Positions 60,352 to 64,000 of a stretch of 64,000 nt of DNA are shown in pieces; within the stretch, counting starts at the first letter, position 1; each line of letters begins with the position of its first letter. This DNA is from Closterium sp. NIES-65 (taxonomy: Eukaryota; Streptophyta; Zygnematophyceae; Desmidiales; Closteriaceae): assembly GCA_948144175.1 (NCBI GenBank), contig CANXME010002127.1, positions 930,001 through 994,000 on the forward strand. Direction: 5' to 3'. The notes beneath the pieces were generated by a model. That model was not told the DNA's origin. It was given only the letters and a program-made list of their open reading frames with translations, and did not search any database. Made by a program: the position numbers and the translations under genes.

Positions 60352-61483
60352 GCTCCCAAGTCCCCATAGCGATGAGGCTACGGATTTCTTCTTCCATGGC
60401 GGCCTTCACCGCCTCGCCCTTCCAGCTCGACAGCGCCTCCTTCACCGTCATCGTGGCGATGTCCCAGCGGTGTTCGGGGTCGGCATGCACGTCAGGGTCG
60501 AGCTCCGGCATGTCTTCATCCTCCTCGGAATCGTCGTACAGCAGGTCGTCGTCGACCTCGTCGTACACCGTGGTGAAGGCAGCTGGCGGTAGGCAGGCGT
60601 GGAAGCTCAACCGCTCCGGCGGCCGTCGGGCTCGACCTGTGGGTGGTAGCTCGGGCTTCGTGATCGGCACTTCCATTACATCGCTGTTGGTGGACTCCTC
60701 ACCCGCCGACTGCTCCCCTTTCTCGTCGACGAGAACGTCATCGACCAGCTGCTTCGACCCTTCGACCGCCTGTTCGTCTGCTGCTGCCTTGGACAAATCT
60801 CCTGTCGACCGCTCCGGCTGCTGCTCTCCTGTTGAGTGTACCCCTGCCGTTGCCTCCTGTTTGACCGGCTCCCCTGTCTGGTGCTCCCCTGTCGTCGTCG
60901 GCTTGCCATCTTGGTCGACGAGCTTGGCACCCTGTCGACCGCCGGCGATGCCATGGGCCGGCGCCACAGGTGACGCCTCAAGGCTCCCCTCATTGTCGGT
61001 GGGCGACATAGGTGCCGACCCAGGCCGATCTGCGACGGGGAACGGAGGAGCAAAGAAAGGGGGAGGGGAAAGAACCTCCACAACATCCTCATCACCGGGT
61101 TCGTCGACTTCGGCGAGCAACGGAACCGTCGCTGGCGATGTATCCGTTGGCGGGTGCGCCTGCGTCCGCTTCGACGCCGGCCCATACTTCGCCTTCCACA
61201 CCTCCAGTGACAGCGTCTCGTAGAAGATCACCTCGACCGACGTGACCACCTTGTTGTCGGTCAGGTCGAGCACTTCCCAGCCCTTGCTCTCTGGCGACAC
61301 ACCCAGGTGAAGTCCCCAGCGAGCCTTCGGCGCCAGCTTCCCACCACGTTGCTGCTCGGGAACCATGAACTGCACCATGCAGCCCCACACCCGCGCCAGC
61401 GTAAGGTCGGGCTTCTGCCCGGTCAGCAGCTGGTACAGAGTCGTCCCCGGCGGCGTCGTCGACCGCTCCAAGCAGTTGCGCAC
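60352..61483 (-). pseudogene. N integrase C-terminus and IN-RT linker
   Basis: RNCLERSTTPPGTTLYQLLT, KPDLTLARVWGCMVQFMVPE and GLHLGVSPESKGWEVLDLTD are the copia integrase C-terminal blocks. A linker of roughly 200 residues, rich in Glu, Asp, Ser, Thr and Pro (YDEVDDDLLYDDSEEDEDMP), leads to the RT entry (KGEAVKAAMEEEIRSLIAMG). After TWELG the frame shifts. TAG at 61484-61486 separates it from the integrase core. Confidence 0.88.
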
Positions 61484-62440
61484 CTAGACAGCTTGTCGTA
61501 GAGCAAGGTGCCACCAGTGGTGCTGCACGCCCATGTGCAGCAACATCGTCCGCACGGACTCGATAGTCGTGCGCATCTCCCGCTTAGCCATGCCATTCTG
61601 CTGCGGAGTGTAGGGGCACGTCAGGTCGTGGACGATGCCCTTCTCGTCGACGAAGTCGGTGAACGCCTTCCCGAGGAACTCCCCTCCTCGATCGAAGCGA
61701 AGTGACAGCACCGACTTCTTCGTCTGCCGTTCCACCAGCACCAGCCACCGCTGGAACTCCCGCAGCACGTCGCTCTTCCGAGCGACCGGCATTGCCCATA
61801 CAAATCGAGTATGGCGATCCTTCAGCAGCAGGAAGTACAAGCTGCCATCGTTGGCAGCTATTCGAAATGGCCCGCACAAGTCAATGTGCACGACAGCCAG
61901 CGCCTCCGCTGCGTCCGAGCCCTTGGCAAGGAAGATGTGCCGCGCCAGCTTTCCTCCGACGCACGAGACACACGGCGGGTCTGCTCCGGTCGACGGCGTG
62001 ATGTCGAGCCCAACAGCAACTCCATGCTTTGCCGAGCTCTTGATCGTGTCGACGCCGATGTGCGCAAGCCTCACATGCAGCCGATCAGGGGTCGCCTTTG
62101 ACGCCGAGACGATCGACCGTAGAGCCACCACCCTGGTCGACGGCGACTGTGTCGAGCAGGGGCGAAGGTCTGTGCAGAGGACTCGTCCGGTGTAGCGTGC
62201 TCGACCGAGCACCTCCCCGGTCGTAGCAACGAGCAGCATCTCGTCGCCGTCACCCTGCAGCTGCACTCCGCTCTCCTTCAGTTGGCCGGCTGACAGCAGG
62301 TTCGCCTGAACACCCGGAACGTAGAGCACGTCGGGGATGAGCACCCGCTTCCCGGCCTCCCCTTGCAGAGCGACAGTTCCACAACCCTCGACAGACTGTA
62401 ATGCCCCGTTGATCCACGCACGTGCTTCACTCCGCCGCTC
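61484..62440 (-). pseudogene. N protease end and integrase core
   Basis: RVLIPDVLYVPGVQANLLSA is the end of a copia protease. The zinc region has RLAHIGVDTI and CVSCVGGK. DDE residues: D in VHIDLCGPF, D in RFDRGGEFLGKAF, E in NGMAKREMRT, with Lys-Arg-Glu where others have Ala-Glu, so the alignment of the Glu needs checking. Ends at TAG 61484-61486. Confidence 0.87.
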
Positions 62441-63996
62441 GGCCCCATGTCGACGAAGACCGACTTTGTCCCCATCAAGTGGTGGGAGCACCCGCTGTCA
62501 AGCAGCTCCGCCATCGGGTTGGCCTGCACAGCTGCTGCCACCGCCTGGAAGTCCTCGCCAGCCTCCGGTGCTAGCGAGACCGTCGGCTCCACCACGCCGA
62601 CCATCGAGCACGACGCCTCCCCGTCGCCTCGGCTCTTGCCGCTGGAGCTGTCGACGTCCTTCGTCGAGGACGTCTTCTTCGACGCTTGCTTCTCCTTGCG
62701 CGGCTTCTCAATTCGACGGGGGCGACGACTGGTCGATCGACCGCGGCCTTCCTTGTTGTCGTCCTCGTCGCTGTCATCGCGGTCGGGGCACTCGAAGGAG
62801 AGATGGTCGGGGTCGCCGCAGATCCAGCACTCCCGCTTTCGACCACCACCTCGTCGACCCTTGTCCCGCGTCGACCTCTTCTCGTCGACGTCCTTCGTCG
62901 ACCGCCCACCTCCGCTACCACCTCCGCCTGGCTTCCCGCGCTGCTCGTGCTGACTATTCGGCTTCGTCGGTGCAGCGTAACTCGCCTGCGGAAGGAACTC
63001 CGTGGGCTGCTCTGCCTCCTGCATCGCCTCATCCTGGAGGATGTAGCTGGTAAGGGAGTCCTCGTCGAGGGACTCACGTGTGCCGGGCACCATCGTAAAC
63101 CTCTTCATGAGGTTGTAGCTGCGCGGCAGGCCCTTGAGGACGTGGGTGATGTAGGATGCCGTCGAGTATTCGGCGCCCGCCATCCTTATCTCAGCTAGGA
63201 TCCGTCGAGCTCGGTTGTAGTAGTCCGTTGCCGACTCCTGCTCGCCCATTCGAATGTGAGTCATCTTCTCCTCTAGCTGTCCGATGTACAGGTCGTCCCT
63301 GGCCTGGTACATCGACATGATGAAGTGCCATGCCTGGTGACCAGCATCCAGTCGCTCTCGACAGCTCCTGAGCGCTAGCTGCACCACTTGCGAGCAGCAC
63401 CTCGAGATGACCATGAAGGTGAGCAGGTGAGCAGAACGAAACTCCCCGCGTAGCTCGACATCCTCCTCGGGCGGAAAGGGCACGGTGCCATCGGCGAAGC
63501 CCTTCAGCCCGGCGACCTCTAGCCGAGGTTCAATCGACTCCCTTCAGGTGATGAGGTCCCGTCGACCTTGCAGCGGTGCGACGGTGATCCGGTCCGGCGA
63601 GAACTTGAAGTAGCCATACGCCGGTGCAATCCCGCCCGCCGTCACGTGTGTCGTCACCAAGAGCCCTCCACCCCTTCGTGGAGGAGAACGGCGTCGAACA
63701 TCGACGTCAGCACGCGAGCTCCCTGCAGCAGCCGTCGACCGCTGCACTCGCGCCTGGATTCCGTCGACACCACCGTCGACCTTGATCACTCCTCTCTGCC
63801 TCGTGCCTTCGCTGCCGCTGACTCGTGCACCACCGTCGACCTCGTCGTCGACGCCACCTTTGTTGCGCACCGGTCGAGGAGAAGTAGGACGGGAAGGGTG
63901 TTCTGTCGCCCACTGCGACCGGATGCCCAACTCGGCGATCACCAAGGGAATCGTCCCGTACTCGCCATCCGTGTGGCGTCTCCTCGCGTCAGCCAA
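62441..63996 (-). pseudogene. N Gag and protease start
   Basis: One frame with TGA at 63544-63546, in a position that is normally Trp in LITWRE-type motifs. Gag: GLKGFADGTVPFPP, LDAGHQAWHFIMSMYQARDD, LYIGQLEEKMTHIRMGEQES, LAEIRMAGAEYSTASYITHV. Zinc knuckle CWICGDPDHLSFEC (C-X2-C-X4-H-X4-C) lies in a strongly basic region. Protease: ELLDSGCSHHLMGTKS. A frameshift near 62440 separates it from the integrase frame. The N-terminus may lie beyond the right edge, since no ATG is seen before it. Confidence 0.86.
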
Positions 63997-64000
63997 ACGT

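Overview
The window looks like nuclear DNA of a green-lineage eukaryote, built almost entirely from nested LTR retrotransposons. The evidence for the lineage is: primer-binding sites matching the 3' end of plant-type initiator tRNA-Met (TGGTATCAGAGC and close variants), Ty1/copia polyproteins in the order Gag-PR-IN-RT-RNase H, a Ty3/gypsy element with a C-terminal chromodomain (a chromovirus), and GT-AG introns in the thin slices of unique DNA. GC-rich elements sit in AT-richer host DNA. A streptophyte alga, bryophyte or lycophyte would fit; the species cannot be fixed from the sequence. I see no complete host gene.

Layout, using letters of my own. K (to 1093): 3' end of a copia element. Host DNA 1094-2035. 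D (2036-23369, +): an old copia element holding two independent nests. Its leader contains B (2511 to about 15711, non-autonomous). The 5' LTR of B contains copia A (2633-14569), and the 5' LTR of A contains gypsy G (2696-7396). The RNase H of D contains the non-autonomous element C (21196-22787). Host DNA 23370-23787. P (23788-26733, -), non-autonomous, contains Q (25245-26680, -) in its LTR. Host DNA 26734-27284. R (27285-28588, +), non-autonomous. Host DNA 28589-28808. I (28809-43775, +), copia, contains J (33315-40655, -), copia. Host DNA follows from 43776, with a tiny TRIM-like element S (44052-44363, -). L (about 46010-47720, +) is a copia fragment of another lineage. It is cut by M (47721 to about 57780, -), a further copia lineage. 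M is interrupted by H (50105 to about 56571, +), a copia of the D/A/I/J type. N (58876 to the right edge, -) is another GTCGAC-rich copia element.

Exact 5-bp target-site duplications (TSDs) support D, A, G, C, P, Q, R, I and J, so their order of insertion is readable. LTR divergence that I counted by eye agrees with the nesting: D 5/130, A 1/133, G 4/373; P 11/177, Q 5/176; I 4/132, J 2/128.

The main copia group (K, D, A, I, J, H) has unusual features. Its LTRs are only about 130 bp. Its Gag carries an extended zinc-finger-like pattern C-X13-C-X3/4-H-X4-C. A short 'LREW' motif occurs both in Gag and again in a long Gly/Ala/Glu-rich linker between integrase and RT, in varying copy number. Every gag-pol here is damaged (stops, frameshifts, deletions); only H keeps one long open frame, and it has lost its 3' end and the protease DSG glycine. 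The non-autonomous elements B, C, P, Q and R encode nothing recognisable but share short LTRs, PBS and a polypurine-tract hairpin with the copia group, so they are probably mobilised by it.
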